A DNA stretch of 64,000 nucleotides from Halovenus aranensis (GTDB lineage: Archaea > Halobacteriota > Halobacteria > Halobacteriales > Haloarculaceae): assembly GCF_900100385.1 (NCBI RefSeq), contig NZ_FNFC01000001.1, positions 62,001 through 126,000 of the forward strand, read 5' to 3'. The notes beneath the pieces are model-generated. The model saw only the letters and a program-made list of their open reading frames with translations, ran no database searches and was not told the DNA's origin. The number at the start of each line of letters is the position of its first letter. Positions within the stretch are counted from its first letter, which is position 1. Positions 7,904 through 16,059 of the stretch are shown here, piece after piece. The position numbers were made by a program, and so were the translations under genes.

Positions 7904-7917
7904 CCCTATATATAGGG
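7904..7917. promoter_or_regulatory. Second perfect 14-bp palindrome upstream of nrdR (NrdR-box-like)
   Basis: CCCTATATATAGGG is a perfect palindrome whose core TATATATA matches the centre of NrdR boxes. It ends 24-33 bases before the candidate starts at 7941 and 7950, so its core could also serve as the TATA box. Its centre is 87 bases from that of the palindrome at 7817. Two boxes on one promoter is the usual layout for NrdR in bacteria. Confidence 0.5.
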
Positions 7918-7949
7918 TTATACAGCTGGAGGGTCAACCAGTGACAACT

Positions 7950-8471
7950 ATGGACTGCCCCGACTGCGGAGACGACCGCACACGCGTCGTCGATACCGAG
8001 ACCAGCGCCGACGGCACTGCCGTCCGACGGCGTCGTGAGTGTCAGCGCTGTTCGTTTCGCTTTACGACGTACGAGCGTCCCGGATGGGACTCACTCCAGG
8101 TTAAAAAGCGCGACGGCACTATCGAACCGTTCGACCGCTCGAAGCTCCGCGCAGGCGTCGAACGCGCCGTCGAGAAACGCGATGTGTCCGACCAGCGGGT
8201 GACGCGTCTCGTCGACGACATCGAGAGCACACTGCAGGACCGAGAGACGCGTATCGTCGCCTCAAGTCTCATCGGCGAGTACGTCTCTGACCGGCTACGC
8301 GACGTGGATAAGGTCGCATACATTCGGTTTGTCTCGGTGTATAAGGCCTTCTCTGAGCCAGCCGAGTTCCTTCGCGAACTCGATGCGGTCCTCGATGCCG
8401 AACTCGAGGACTTCGAGCCAGCAACAGACGATTCTCAGACACATGAGCCACCAAGCCACGACAACACCTGA
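7950..8471 (+). CDS. nrdR: Transcriptional repressor NrdR
   Basis: 173 residues from ATG 7950; GTG 7941 is in frame and has a GGAGG 8 bases before it, so the protein may start three residues earlier. NrdR represses ribonucleotide reductase genes, sensing ATP/dATP. The zinc ribbon is complete (C3, C6, C31, C34: MDCPDC and CQRC), followed by an ATP-cone from about residue 49 beginning LQVKKRDGTIEPFDRSKL and ending IRFVSVYKAFSEPAEFLREL. The C-terminus is an acidic tail. Its 3' end overlaps nrdA by 29 bases, so regulator and enzyme are coupled. Two palindromes (7817, 7904) are candidate operators for autoregulation. Confidence 0.95.
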   Translation: MDCPDCGDDRTRVVDTETSADGTAVRRRRECQRCSFRFTTYERPGWDSLQVKKRDGTIEPFDRSKLRAGVERAVEKRDVSDQRVTRLVDDIESTLQDRETRIVASSLIGEYVSDRLRDVDKVAYIRFVSVYKAFSEPAEFLRELDAVLDAELEDFEPATDDSQTHEPPSHDNT

Positions 8472-10878
8472 CATCCGGTCGGTTATCGACCGAGCACGGA
8501 CCGACACAGAGACAACGCTTTCACAGGCAGAGTGGGACGACCTCGTTACCGAAATCGACCGCAACCTGTACGACGATGCGTCCACCGACGAGGTGTACCA
8601 GGCAGTCATCCAAGCACTGACCGCACGCATCGAGCGTGACCCGACGCTCAAACGCGTTGCTGCCGCAGTTTTCCGACAGCGGTACTACCGGGAGCTACTC
8701 GGCGAGGACCTGACCGGGTTCGAACTCGACCGCGCGTACCGCGAGACCTTCGTCACGAACCTCCGGTGTGCCGTCGACCTGGACCTCCTCGATGAGCGCC
8801 TCGTCGACAGATTCGACCTGGAGGACCTCGCCGACTACCTCGACCCCGACCGGGACGAGGCATTCGAGTACATGGCGATGGAGACTCTGTACCAGCGGTA
8901 CTTCCTCAAAACCGAGCAAAACGGGGAGCATCTCGAACTCCCGCAGGCGTTTTGGATGCGGGTCGCGATGGGGCTCGCAATCGAGGAAGACGACCCGCAG
9001 TCCCGGGCCAAGGAGTTCTACGACGTACTCTCGAAGCTAGAGTTTACGCCGTCGACGCCGACCCTGTTTCACAGCGGCTCGACACACCCTCAGCTCTCCT
9101 CGTGTTATCTCACGACCGTCCAGGACGACCTGGAAGATATTTTCGACGCGTACAAACATCACGCACAACTCTCGAAGTGGAGCGGCGGCCTCGGCAACGA
9201 CTGGACGGACCTTCGCTCGGCCGGCGCGCTCATCGAGAGTACGGGCGTCGAGTCGACTGGTGTGGTTCCGTTCCTCCGCATCAGCAACGACGTTACCTCC
9301 GCCATCAACCGCTCGGGCAAGCGACGCGGTGCGGCGTGTGCTTATCTGGAGTGTTGGCACATGGATTTCCCCGACTTCATCGACCTGAAGCGAAACACCG
9401 GCGACGAACGGCGGCGCACGCCGGATATGAACACTGCCGCGTGGATTCCGGACCTGTTCATGAAGCGCGTCAAAGACGGCGGGGAGTGGACGCTGTTCAG
9501 CCCAGATGAGGTGCCTGACCTACACGGGCTAACCGGAGCGGACTTCGAGGAACGCTACCAGGAATACGAGACACGGGCTCAACAGGGAGAGCTGCGGCAG
9601 TACAAGCGCGTCGACGCCGAAGAACTCTGGCGGACGATGCTCACGCGCCTGTTCGAGACGGGGCACCCGTGGCTTACGTTCAAAGACCCCTGTAACATCC
9701 GCTCGCCACAGGACCACGTCGGCACAGTTCACTCCTCGAACCTCTGTACGGAGATTACGCTCAACACGAGCGCAGACGAACACGCCGTCTGTAATCTGGG
9801 AAGCGTCAACTTCGCAACCCACGTCTCGGACGGCGAACTCGACCGGGAGTACCTCGCAGACACCATCGAGACGGCGATGCGGATGCTCGACAACGTCGTC
9901 GACCTCTGTTTCTACCCGACCGACGAGGCTGAGCGCTCGAACATGCAACACCGGCCGATTGGACTCGGAACCATGGGCTTTCACGACGCACTCATGCAAT
10001 TAGAGGTTCCGATGGACTCCGACGCGGCCGTCGAGAAGGCGAACCGCTGGCAGGAGTTCGTCTCCTACCAGGCGATTCTCAACTCGTCGAAACTCGCGGC
10101 CGAACGCGGCACGTACTCCTCCTACGAGGGGTCGAAGTGGGACCGCGGACTCCTCCCGCAGGATACCGTCGAGCACCTCGAAGAACAGCGGGGCCACGAG
10201 ATTCCGACCGACCGTGAGGAGACACTCGACTGGTATGTCGTCCGCGAACACATCGACAACCACGGAATGCGCAACTCGAACACGATGGCAATTGCGCCGA
10301 CGGCGACCATCTCGACTATCAACGGGACGACACCCTCCATCGAGCCGCTCTATTCGAATCTCTACGTCAAGTCGAATATGTCGGGTGATTTCACAATCAT
10401 CAACGACCACCTCGTCGACGACCTGCAGCAAGCTGACCTCTGGGACGAGGAACTGGTCGACCGCATCAAGTACCACGACGGGTCGATTCAGGAAATCGAC
10501 GCCATTCCGGATGACCTGAAGCGACTGTACCGGGGTGCCTTCGAGATTGACCCACGCCACCAGCTTCGCCTGACTGCACACCGACAGACGTGGATTGACC
10601 AGTCCGTCTCACACAACGTCTTCTTCCCGTCGACCGACGGGTCGCTGCTCACCGATGTCTACGAGACTGCCTGGGAACTGGGACTGAAAACGACCTACTA
10701 CCTTCGCACGCTCGGCGCGTCACAGATAGAGAAATCCACGCTGGACATGTCCGAGTACGGCAAGACACAGCATCGCGCAGACGACTCCACGGAGACCGTC
10801 GAATCCGACGGCGGCCGTCCCGTCGACGAGGACGACCTCTGTACCGTCGAAGACCCGACCTGCGACGCCTGTCAGTAA
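8443..10878 (+). CDS. nrdA: Class I ribonucleotide reductase large (alpha) subunit
   Basis: 811 residues from ATG 8443, chosen because it follows on from nrdR with a short overlap. It reduces ribonucleoside diphosphates to deoxy forms. Catalytic parts are all visible: C221 in SSCYL and C450 in VCNLGSVN (redox pair), C435 in SNLCTEI with N433 and E437 (thiyl radical centre), Y752/Y753 in TTYYLRTLGASQ (radical path), and the C-terminal shuttle Cys C807/C810 in CDACQ. The N-terminus lacks the VxKRDG strand of an ATP-cone: only the helical part after it (from about residue 26) aligns with other NrdA proteins. It is followed two bases later by nrdB. Confidence 0.96.
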   Translation: MSHQATTTPDIRSVIDRARTDTETTLSQAEWDDLVTEIDRNLYDDASTDEVYQAVIQALTARIERDPTLKRVAAAVFRQRYYRELLGEDLTGFELDRAYRETFVTNLRCAVDLDLLDERLVDRFDLEDLADYLDPDRDEAFEYMAMETLYQRYFLKTEQNGEHLELPQAFWMRVAMGLAIEEDDPQSRAKEFYDVLSKLEFTPSTPTLFHSGSTHPQLSSCYLTTVQDDLEDIFDAYKHHAQLSKWSGGLGNDWTDLRSAGALIESTGVESTGVVPFLRISNDVTSAINRSGKRRGAACAYLECWHMDFPDFIDLKRNTGDERRRTPDMNTAAWIPDLFMKRVKDGGEWTLFSPDEVPDLHGLTGADFEERYQEYETRAQQGELRQYKRVDAEELWRTMLTRLFETGHPWLTFKDPCNIRSPQDHVGTVHSSNLCTEITLNTSADEHAVCNLGSVNFATHVSDGELDREYLADTIETAMRMLDNVVDLCFYPTDEAERSNMQHRPIGLGTMGFHDALMQLEVPMDSDAAVEKANRWQEFVSYQAILNSSKLAAERGTYSSYEGSKWDRGLLPQDTVEHLEEQRGHEIPTDREETLDWYVVREHIDNHGMRNSNTMAIAPTATISTINGTTPSIEPLYSNLYVKSNMSGDFTIINDHLVDDLQQADLWDEELVDRIKYHDGSIQEIDAIPDDLKRLYRGAFEIDPRHQLRLTAHRQTWIDQSVSHNVFFPSTDGSLLTDVYETAWELGLKTTYYLRTLGASQIEKSTLDMSEYGKTQHRADDSTETVESDGGRPVDEDDLCTVEDPTCDACQ

Positions 10879-10880
10879 CA

Positions 10881-11873
10881 ATGCCAGTCATCAACAACGA
10901 CACCGCACACGACCCGAACAAGATACTACCGATCGACTACGACTGGGCCCGCGAGTACTACGAGGCCGGCGTGAACAACAACTGGGTTCCCGAAGAAATT
11001 CCGATGCAAGACGACGTGACCCAGTGGAACGGCGACGCCCTGTCAGACGCCGAACGTCAGCTCGTCGAGTGGAACCTCGGCTTTTTCTCGACGGCCGAGT
11101 CCCTGACTGCGAACAACATTGTTCTCGCGGTCTATGACTACGTCACCGCGCCCGAATGCCGCCAGTACCTGCTCAGACAGGCCTACGAGGAGGCGATTCA
11201 TACAGATACGTTTATTTACTGCTGTGACTCGCTCGGATTCGACCCCGAGTACCTCTATGGAATGTACGACCGCGTCCCGTCGATACAGGAAAAAGACGAG
11301 TTCGTGGTCGACCTGACACGGGTACTGGATAAAGACGAGTTCACCATCGAGACAGACGCCGACCTGCGTGATTTCCTCCGTGACCTCGTTGGCTTCTATG
11401 TCATCATGGAGGGCGTGTTCTTCTATGCCGGATTCGCCATGATGCTCGGCCTGAAACGACAGAACAAGATGGTCGGCGTCGGCCAGCAGTTCGAGTACAT
11501 CATGCGCGACGAGTCGCTCCACGTTGGGTTCGGGGTCGACCTCATCAACCAGATTCGGTCCGAAAACCCCGGCGTGTGGACCGACGAGTTCGCCGAAGAG
11601 GTAACTCACCTGATAACAGAGGCCGTCGAGTTGGAGAAGATATACGCCTACGAGGCCTGTCCAGACGACATTCTCGGGATGAGTGCCGAACAGTTCGCCG
11701 AATACGTCGAACACATCGCCGACCGCCGGCTCGGACAACTCGACTTGTCTGAACAGTACGGGACCGACAACCCGTTCCCGTGGATGTCAGAGCAGGTCGA
11801 CCTGAACAAAGAGAAGAACTTCTTCGAGACGCAGGTGACAGAGTATCAAAGCGGCGGCAGTCTCGACTGGTAA
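10881..11873 (+). CDS. nrdB: Class I ribonucleotide reductase small (beta) subunit, class Ic type
   Basis: 330 residues. It carries the dimetal radical cofactor for NrdA. The ligand set is E73, E104, H107, E177, E211 and H214, with spacings that match E. coli R2 (31 and 34 residues for the first and last pairs). The first ligand is Glu, not Asp, and the position of the radical Tyr (four after H107) is Phe, F111. Both features define class Ic (Chlamydia-type) proteins, which use a Mn/Fe cofactor instead of a tyrosyl radical. The end VTEYQSGGSLDW has the conserved C-terminal Tyr of the radical relay and the tail that docks on NrdA. Confidence 0.95.
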   Translation: MPVINNDTAHDPNKILPIDYDWAREYYEAGVNNNWVPEEIPMQDDVTQWNGDALSDAERQLVEWNLGFFSTAESLTANNIVLAVYDYVTAPECRQYLLRQAYEEAIHTDTFIYCCDSLGFDPEYLYGMYDRVPSIQEKDEFVVDLTRVLDKDEFTIETDADLRDFLRDLVGFYVIMEGVFFYAGFAMMLGLKRQNKMVGVGQQFEYIMRDESLHVGFGVDLINQIRSENPGVWTDEFAEEVTHLITEAVELEKIYAYEACPDDILGMSAEQFAEYVEHIADRRLGQLDLSEQYGTDNPFPWMSEQVDLNKEKNFFETQVTEYQSGGSLDW

Positions 11874-11906
11874 CCGACTCGGGAGACCAGACACCTCGGC
11901 CGTCGG

Positions 11907-12455
11907 TCACTCACAGCGTGCGAGGAAGTTTTCGAAGACCTCCTCACCACGTTCTGTGTGAGCGACCTCGGGGTGCCACTGGACGCCATAGAGGTCACGG
12001 TCAGTGTCACTCATCGCTTCGACGCCACAGACGTCGCTTTTTGCCGTCCGCTCGAATCCTTCAGGGACTTCTTTGACCTCGTCTGCGTGACTCGCCCAGA
12101 CCCGTGTCTCGGGCGCGAGCGAGCCGACGAGCGGGTCGTCGTCGTCGGTGATTTCGACGGTCACGTCGGCGTAGCCGCCGTAGTCACCAGAGCCGACGGT
12201 GCCGTCGAGTTCGTCGGCGATAATCTGCATGCCGAGACAGATGCCGAACACGGGGATATCCAGGTCGAGGTAGTCGGGACAGTTGCCGATGCGGTCGATG
12301 TCCGGCCCGCCCGAGAGGACGAGCCCGTCTGCGTCGATGTCCGCTGGCGGCGTCTCGTTGTCCACGAGGTCAACGTCGACGCCCATGTCACGGAGCGCAC
12401 GCTGTTCGAGGTGCGTGAACTGCCCGTGGTTGTCGATAACGTCGATGCGTGTCAT
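11907..12455 (-). CDS. guaAA: GMP synthase subunit A (glutamine amidotransferase)
   Basis: 182 residues from the ATG complementary to 12453-12455. It hydrolyses glutamine and passes ammonia to the separate ATP-pyrophosphatase subunit, turning XMP into GMP; in archaea the two halves are separate genes. The class I amidotransferase triad is present: C73 in GICLGMQ, and His/Glu in VQWHPEV near residue 160. LVLSGGPDIDR forms the oxyanion loop and SHADEV is typical of GuaA. The partner gene is not in the window. It is convergent with nrdB (33-base gap). Confidence 0.93.
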   Translation of the reverse strand: MTRIDVIDNHGQFTHLEQRALRDMGVDVDLVDNETPPADIDADGLVLSGGPDIDRIGNCPDYLDLDIPVFGICLGMQIIADELDGTVGSGDYGGYADVTVEITDDDDPLVGSLAPETRVWASHADEVKEVPEGFERTAKSDVCGVEAMSDTDRDLYGVQWHPEVAHTERGEEVFENFLARCE

Positions 12456-12607
12456 TGAGTCGGGATAGACCGCCGGGGATTAAATGTTGTCCGTTCCGGA
12501 CTCGTTAGGTCTACAGAGAAAGCAGGCAGAGTGCCTCGGAGCAGTTCACGGTGACAGTCGAATAACTCCGATGGGCTTAAGCAATCCAGCAAAAAAGATA
12601 CGACTGC

Positions 12608-12684
12608 GCCAGGGTGGCAGAGTCTGGCCCAACGCATCCGCCTGCAGAGCGGAACCCCCGCCGGTTCAAATCCGGCCCCTGGCT
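12608..12684 (+). tRNA. tRNA-Cys (anticodon GCA)
   Basis: Acceptor GCCAGGG (12608-12614) pairs with CCCTGGC (12677-12683), discriminator T 12684. The anticodon arm TCCGC-CTGCAGA-GCGGA gives GCA (Cys). The T arm is CCGG-TTCAAAT-CCGG. No CCA, no intron. A promoter-like GGGCTTAAG lies about 30 bases upstream (12572-12580). The 3' half is copied in inverted and direct form downstream. Confidence 0.96.
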
Positions 12685-12721
12685 CTTTTGTCCGAACAAA
12701 CGTGAGGGCAAAGAGCCGATA

Positions 12722-12780
12722 GGCCGGATTCGAAGTAGACCACGAGCGACGTGGGCGTAGTTCAAATCCGGCCCCTGGCT
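12722..12780 (+). repeat. Inverted plus direct copy of the tRNA-Cys 3' half
   Basis: Bases 12664-12684 of the tRNA (starting GTTCAAATCC, ending CCTGGCT) recur exactly at 12760-12780, followed by TTTTT. Between them, GGCCGGATTCGAA (12722-12734) is an inverted copy with one mismatch to the complement of TTCAAATCCGGCC. An AAAGAGCC (12710-12717) further extends the inverted match to the bases just after the tRNA (GGCTCTTT, 12681-12688). The loop of the inverted/direct pair holds a small stem CCAC/GTGG. Same plan as after tRNA-Ser. Confidence 0.85.
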
Positions 12781-12784
12781 TTTT

Positions 12785-13091
12785 CTATTCGGCCCCGTTT
12801 CGGTTGCCCAGACGCTGGCCCCTCCGTGTGACCGTTGAGACTGCGTTCGACTGATACGATGCTTCGCGTCGTCGACCGGACCGAATTATTTATGTTAGAG
12901 TGACAATTACGTCTGAATCGCCGCTGTCGCCGTGAGTCTGCCAGCAGTGCTGTGTCAGCCGGAACTACGCCCCGTCTGTCGGTTCCGAGTGCTATATATC
13001 GGTATAGCTAGCAACAGATACGTCAGTGACCTCTTATTAATAAATACAAAAAATATAAAACAAAATACCCTCCCTGCCGTTGGTTTCTCCC
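12785..13091 (+). promoter_or_regulatory. phnD upstream region with TATA box and dyad
   Basis: A 307-base stretch without a gene. It holds GCTATA-N6-TATAGC (12991-13008), an 18-bp dyad of operator type; the palindrome TTATTAATAA (13033-13042 area); and a long A/T run with a TATA-like AATATAAAA about 30 bases before the GTG at 13092. An upstream AATTATTTATG (about 12884-12894) is a second promoter-like patch. Together they suggest controlled, leaderless transcription of the phosphonate transporter, plausibly in response to phosphate, though no known Pho motif is assigned. Confidence 0.4.
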
Positions 13092-14363
13092 GTGACATCC
13101 GACAATAATCGTGTGTTCGAGCACGTGTCCCGACGGCGTGTGCTCGCTGGCACAACCTCACTCGGCGCACTGGCACTGGCTGGCTGTACAAGTGACAGCA
13201 GTGACGGAGACGACGGCAGCGACGGCGATGGAAGCGATGGCAGCGACGGTAGCGACGGTAGCGACAGTGATGGAAGCGATGGCAGTGACGGTAGCGACAG
13301 TGATGGAAGCGATAGCAGCGACGGTGGCGACGGGTCCCCGGACCACACCGACCCATCGACGTATCCGGAGTTCGACCCGGCCGACCCGCAGTTCCCACAG
13401 CTCGCGAGTACGCTGCTCGAAGCTGGGTTCGAGACTGGAACCATGGCCGACCTCGAACGCATGCGGAAGAATCAGCGAGACGAGCCGCGGTACGGGAACC
13501 CGGTGGCTGAGACGCCCGACGACGAGGGTAAGCTGCTTAACCCGGACACCCTCGAGTTCTCGCTGACGCCGACCGAGGACCCGACGGTGTACGAGGACAC
13601 GCTGCGACCGCTGCTCGACAACATCGAAAAAGAAACCGGCAAGAAAGTGAATTACGCCTCGCTCGATTCCTATGCCGCACAGGTCGAGGCGATGCGCTCG
13701 GAGCGGCTCCACCTCGCCGGCTTCTCGACGGGGTCGGTCCCGTACGCGGTCAACATCGCTAACGCGGTTCCGTTCAGCGTCCAGATCGACGGCGAAGGTG
13801 GGTCCTTTGGTTACCGCCTTTGGCTAATTACACAGGTCGACAACGAGGAAATCGGCAAGCTGCAGGACCTCTCTGGCAAGCCAAAACAAAACGTCGCACA
13901 CGCGGACCCCTCCTCGAACTCCGGCAATCTCGCCCCCCGTGCGCTGTTTGCCAATCAGGGAGTCACGCCCGAGGAAGATTACAAGGTGAGTTACTCCGGC
14001 GGACACCAGCAGAGTTCCCTCGGCGTCGCAAACGACGACTACGAGGCTGCGCCGGTCTGTTCGACCTGTATCGCTCGCGTCATCCGTGACGGCCAAATTG
14101 ACCCGGACAAAATCAAGTGCATCTGGGCCTCCGAGCCGTTCCCGACAACCGCCTTCTCGTATGTCAACACGCTGCACCCAGACATTCAGGAGGGCGTACG
14201 AGCCGCGTTCCTCGATTACGACTATCAAGACACCGCCATCGCGGAGGAGTTCGAAGGGCGCGGGACCTGGGTCGAAATCGACTACGCGACGGTCTGGGAC
14301 ATCATCCTCCAGATTCAGGAGAGCCTCGATGTCACATACGAGACCGGCAACCTCTCGGAGTAA
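13092..14363 (+). CDS. phnD: Phosphonate-type ABC transporter substrate-binding lipoprotein
   Basis: 423 residues from GTG 13092; a TTG at 13080 would add four residues before the signal. The N-terminus is a Tat lipoprotein signal: SRRRVLAG, a hydrophobic core, then the lipobox LAGC. After the Cys comes a linker of about 50 Ser/Asp/Gly residues, then the PhnD fold: LEFSLTPTEDPTVYEDTLRPLLDNIEKETGKKV, AMRSERLHLAGFSTGSVPYAVN, DLSGKPKQNVAHADPSSNSGNLAPRALF and AAPVCSTCIARVI. It would bind phosphonates, phosphite or a related oxyanion at the cell surface and deliver it to PhnE. First gene of phnD-phnC-phnE-phnE. Confidence 0.92.
   Translation: MTSDNNRVFEHVSRRRVLAGTTSLGALALAGCTSDSSDGDDGSDGDGSDGSDGSDGSDSDGSDGSDGSDSDGSDSSDGGDGSPDHTDPSTYPEFDPADPQFPQLASTLLEAGFETGTMADLERMRKNQRDEPRYGNPVAETPDDEGKLLNPDTLEFSLTPTEDPTVYEDTLRPLLDNIEKETGKKVNYASLDSYAAQVEAMRSERLHLAGFSTGSVPYAVNIANAVPFSVQIDGEGGSFGYRLWLITQVDNEEIGKLQDLSGKPKQNVAHADPSSNSGNLAPRALFANQGVTPEEDYKVSYSGGHQQSSLGVANDDYEAAPVCSTCIARVIRDGQIDPDKIKCIWASEPFPTTAFSYVNTLHPDIQEGVRAAFLDYDYQDTAIAEEFEGRGTWVEIDYATVWDIILQIQESLDVTYETGNLSE
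13200..13337 (+). repeat. Imperfect tandem repeat encoding the Gly-Ser-Asp linker of PhnD
   Basis: Units of 6-9 bases such as GGCAGCGAC, GGTAGCGAC and GGAAGCGAT are repeated, with longer duplicated blocks of about 39 bases that contain ...AGTGATGGAAGCGATGGCAG. The product is a flexible acidic tether between the lipid anchor and the binding domain. The repeats also open a long spurious frame on the other strand. Such arrays are prone to slippage and likely vary in length between strains. Confidence 0.8.
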
Positions 14364-14420
14364 TGTGAGTGTCAGGTTCGTTAGGTGATTTGTAAACAAC
14401 ATATCAGGATTCCATCGTTC

Positions 14421-15248
14421 ATGCTTTCTGTAACAGACCTACGGAAGACCTATTCGTCAGGCGAGGAGGCGTTGACCGGCGTCTCGCTGGATGTGACCGG
14501 TAGCGAGACTGTCGCGATGATCGGACCAAGCGGGGCCGGCAAGAGTACGTTCATCCGCTGTGTGAATCGACTGACTGAACCCAGTGAGGGGAGTGTCGTC
14601 CTCGACGGCGTCGAGATAACGGACCTCTCGGGCGAGAGCCTCCGGGAGGCACGCCGGGATATCGGTATGATATTCCAGGAGTACAATCTCGTCGAGCGGT
14701 TGACCGTCATGGAGAACGTTCTCTCCGGGCGGCTGGGATATACGAGTACCTGGAACGCGTTCCGGCGAAACTTCGCCGACGAGGACATCGAACGGGCCTA
14801 CGAGGTGCTCGACCGCGTCGGTCTCGGCGGCCACGAGAACAACCGAGCCGACGAGCTATCCGGCGGGCAACGCCAGCGGGTCGGTATCGCACGCGCAATT
14901 CTCCAGCGACCGAAGATTCTGCTCGTCGACGAGCCGACCAGCAGTCTCGACCCCGAGACCTCTCGGGCGGTGATGGACTTGCTCACCGAAATCGCCGCCG
15001 AAGACGACATCCCGCTGCTCATAAACATCCACGAGGTCGATTTGGCAGAGAAGTACGCCAACCGCATCGCCGGTCTCCGGGAGGGGAGCTTAGTCTTCGA
15101 GGGGACACCTGCTGAACTCGACGAGACGGCCAAAGGCCAGATTTACCGCGGCGAGGAAATTCCCGCAGGTGCTGGCCCCGCCGGAAAGGTTGAATCAGAC
15201 GAACCGCCTGAAACGCCGTCGCAGGCGAGCGAAATCAGGAGAGGCTAA
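14421..15248 (+). CDS. phnC: Phosphonate-type ABC transporter ATP-binding protein
   Basis: 275 residues from ATG 14421 ([20 protein letters not shown]), which starts directly at the ATPase domain; earlier in-frame codons lie in the gap after phnD. Walker A is GPSGAGKST (about residues 34-42), the Q-loop is [24 protein letters not shown], a PhnC-typical stretch, the signature is [14 protein letters not shown], Walker B is [12 protein letters not shown] and the switch His is in [11 protein letters not shown] 30-residue acidic/Pro tail follows. It energises import by PhnE. It ends one base before phnE. Confidence 0.95.
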   Translation: MLSVTDLRKTYSSGEEALTGVSLDVTGSETVAMIGPSGAGKSTFIRCVNRLTEPSEGSVVLDGVEITDLSGESLREARRDIGMIFQEYNLVERLTVMENVLSGRLGYTSTWNAFRRNFADEDIERAYEVLDRVGLGGHENNRADELSGGQRQRVGIARAILQRPKILLVDEPTSSLDPETSRAVMDLLTEIAAEDDIPLLINIHEVDLAEKYANRIAGLREGSLVFEGTPAELDETAKGQIYRGEEIPAGAGPAGKVESDEPPETPSQASEIRRG

Positions 15249-15249
15249 T

Positions 15250-16059
15250 ATGGCAACGACAGAACCGGAGCGACGCGAATGGCGGCGGCCGACCGCCTTT
15301 TACAACCACTACGTGAAGTGGGCGGTCTATCTCGCCATCGTCGGCTTTCTCCTATGGAGTGCCTGGAGTATGCGCATCTCGTTCGACCGGATGGTCGAGG
15401 GGTGGGACGCCGCTGCCGGACTGGTCACGAGTATGGTCCCACCGGAGGTCACGCCGTTTAAACGAGACCTGCTGGTCGAAGGGATGGTCGAGTCGATGGC
15501 GATGGCCGTCGTCGCGACGATAGTGGGGGTTTTCATCTCGATTCCCGTCGCCTTCATGGCCGCGGAGAATATCGCACCCAGGCCGGTCTACTGGCTCGGT
15601 CGCGGCCTGATTACCGTCTCGCGTGCCTTCCACGAACTCATTGTCGCCATCGTCGCCGTCAAGGCGGTCGGAATCGGCGCGCTCGCGGGTGTCATCGCCC
15701 TGTCGTACAAGACGGTCGGCTTCTGGTCGAAACTGCTGGCCGAAGAAATCGAAGACATCGACACCGGCCAGAAGGAAGCAATCGAGGCGACCGGCGCGAA
15801 CCGGACACAGACGCTGCTGTTTGGCGTCGTTCCGCAGGTACTGCCCCGCGCGATCGGACTGACAATCTATCGCTGGGACATCAACATCCGACACAGCACC
15901 ATCGTCGGTATCGTCGGCGCCGGCGGCATCGGTTCGACACTACTGAACGCTTTCGACAAGTACGACTACGACTTCTTCCTGACGATTGTTCTCGCAATCG
16001 TGGCCGTGGTCGTACTCGGCGAACTCGTCAGTACATACATCAGGAGCAGGATACAATGA
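15250..16059 (+). CDS. phnE: Phosphonate-type ABC transporter permease (first copy)
   Basis: 269 residues from ATG 15250. About six membrane helices; helix 1 at about residues 27-47. The PhnE/BPD coupling loop is at about 170-190: EEIEDIDTGQKEAIEATGANRTQTLLFGVVPQVLP, matching the EAA motif (EA--A-G--------I--P). RWDINIRHSTIVGIVGAGGIG near the end is also family-typical. It forms the translocation path with the next gene, to which it is coupled by a four-base overlap (16056-16059). Confidence 0.93.
   Translation: MATTEPERREWRRPTAFYNHYVKWAVYLAIVGFLLWSAWSMRISFDRMVEGWDAAAGLVTSMVPPEVTPFKRDLLVEGMVESMAMAVVATIVGVFISIPVAFMAAENIAPRPVYWLGRGLITVSRAFHELIVAIVAVKAVGIGALAGVIALSYKTVGFWSKLLAEEIEDIDTGQKEAIEATGANRTQTLLFGVVPQVLPRAIGLTIYRWDINIRHSTIVGIVGAGGIGSTLLNAFDKYDYDFFLTIVLAIVAVVVLGELVSTYIRSRIQ

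Noticed and set aside
6303-12684. att sites of an integrated element bounded by tRNA 3' copies
   Set aside because: The copies lie only about 100 bases from their own tRNA with no integrase or cargo between, and each has an inverted copy; a simple att pair does not explain them.
13158-13712. Long minus-strand open frame over the phnD linker
   Set aside because: Created by the GSD-encoding tandem repeat on the other strand; composition is not protein-like and PhnD is certain.
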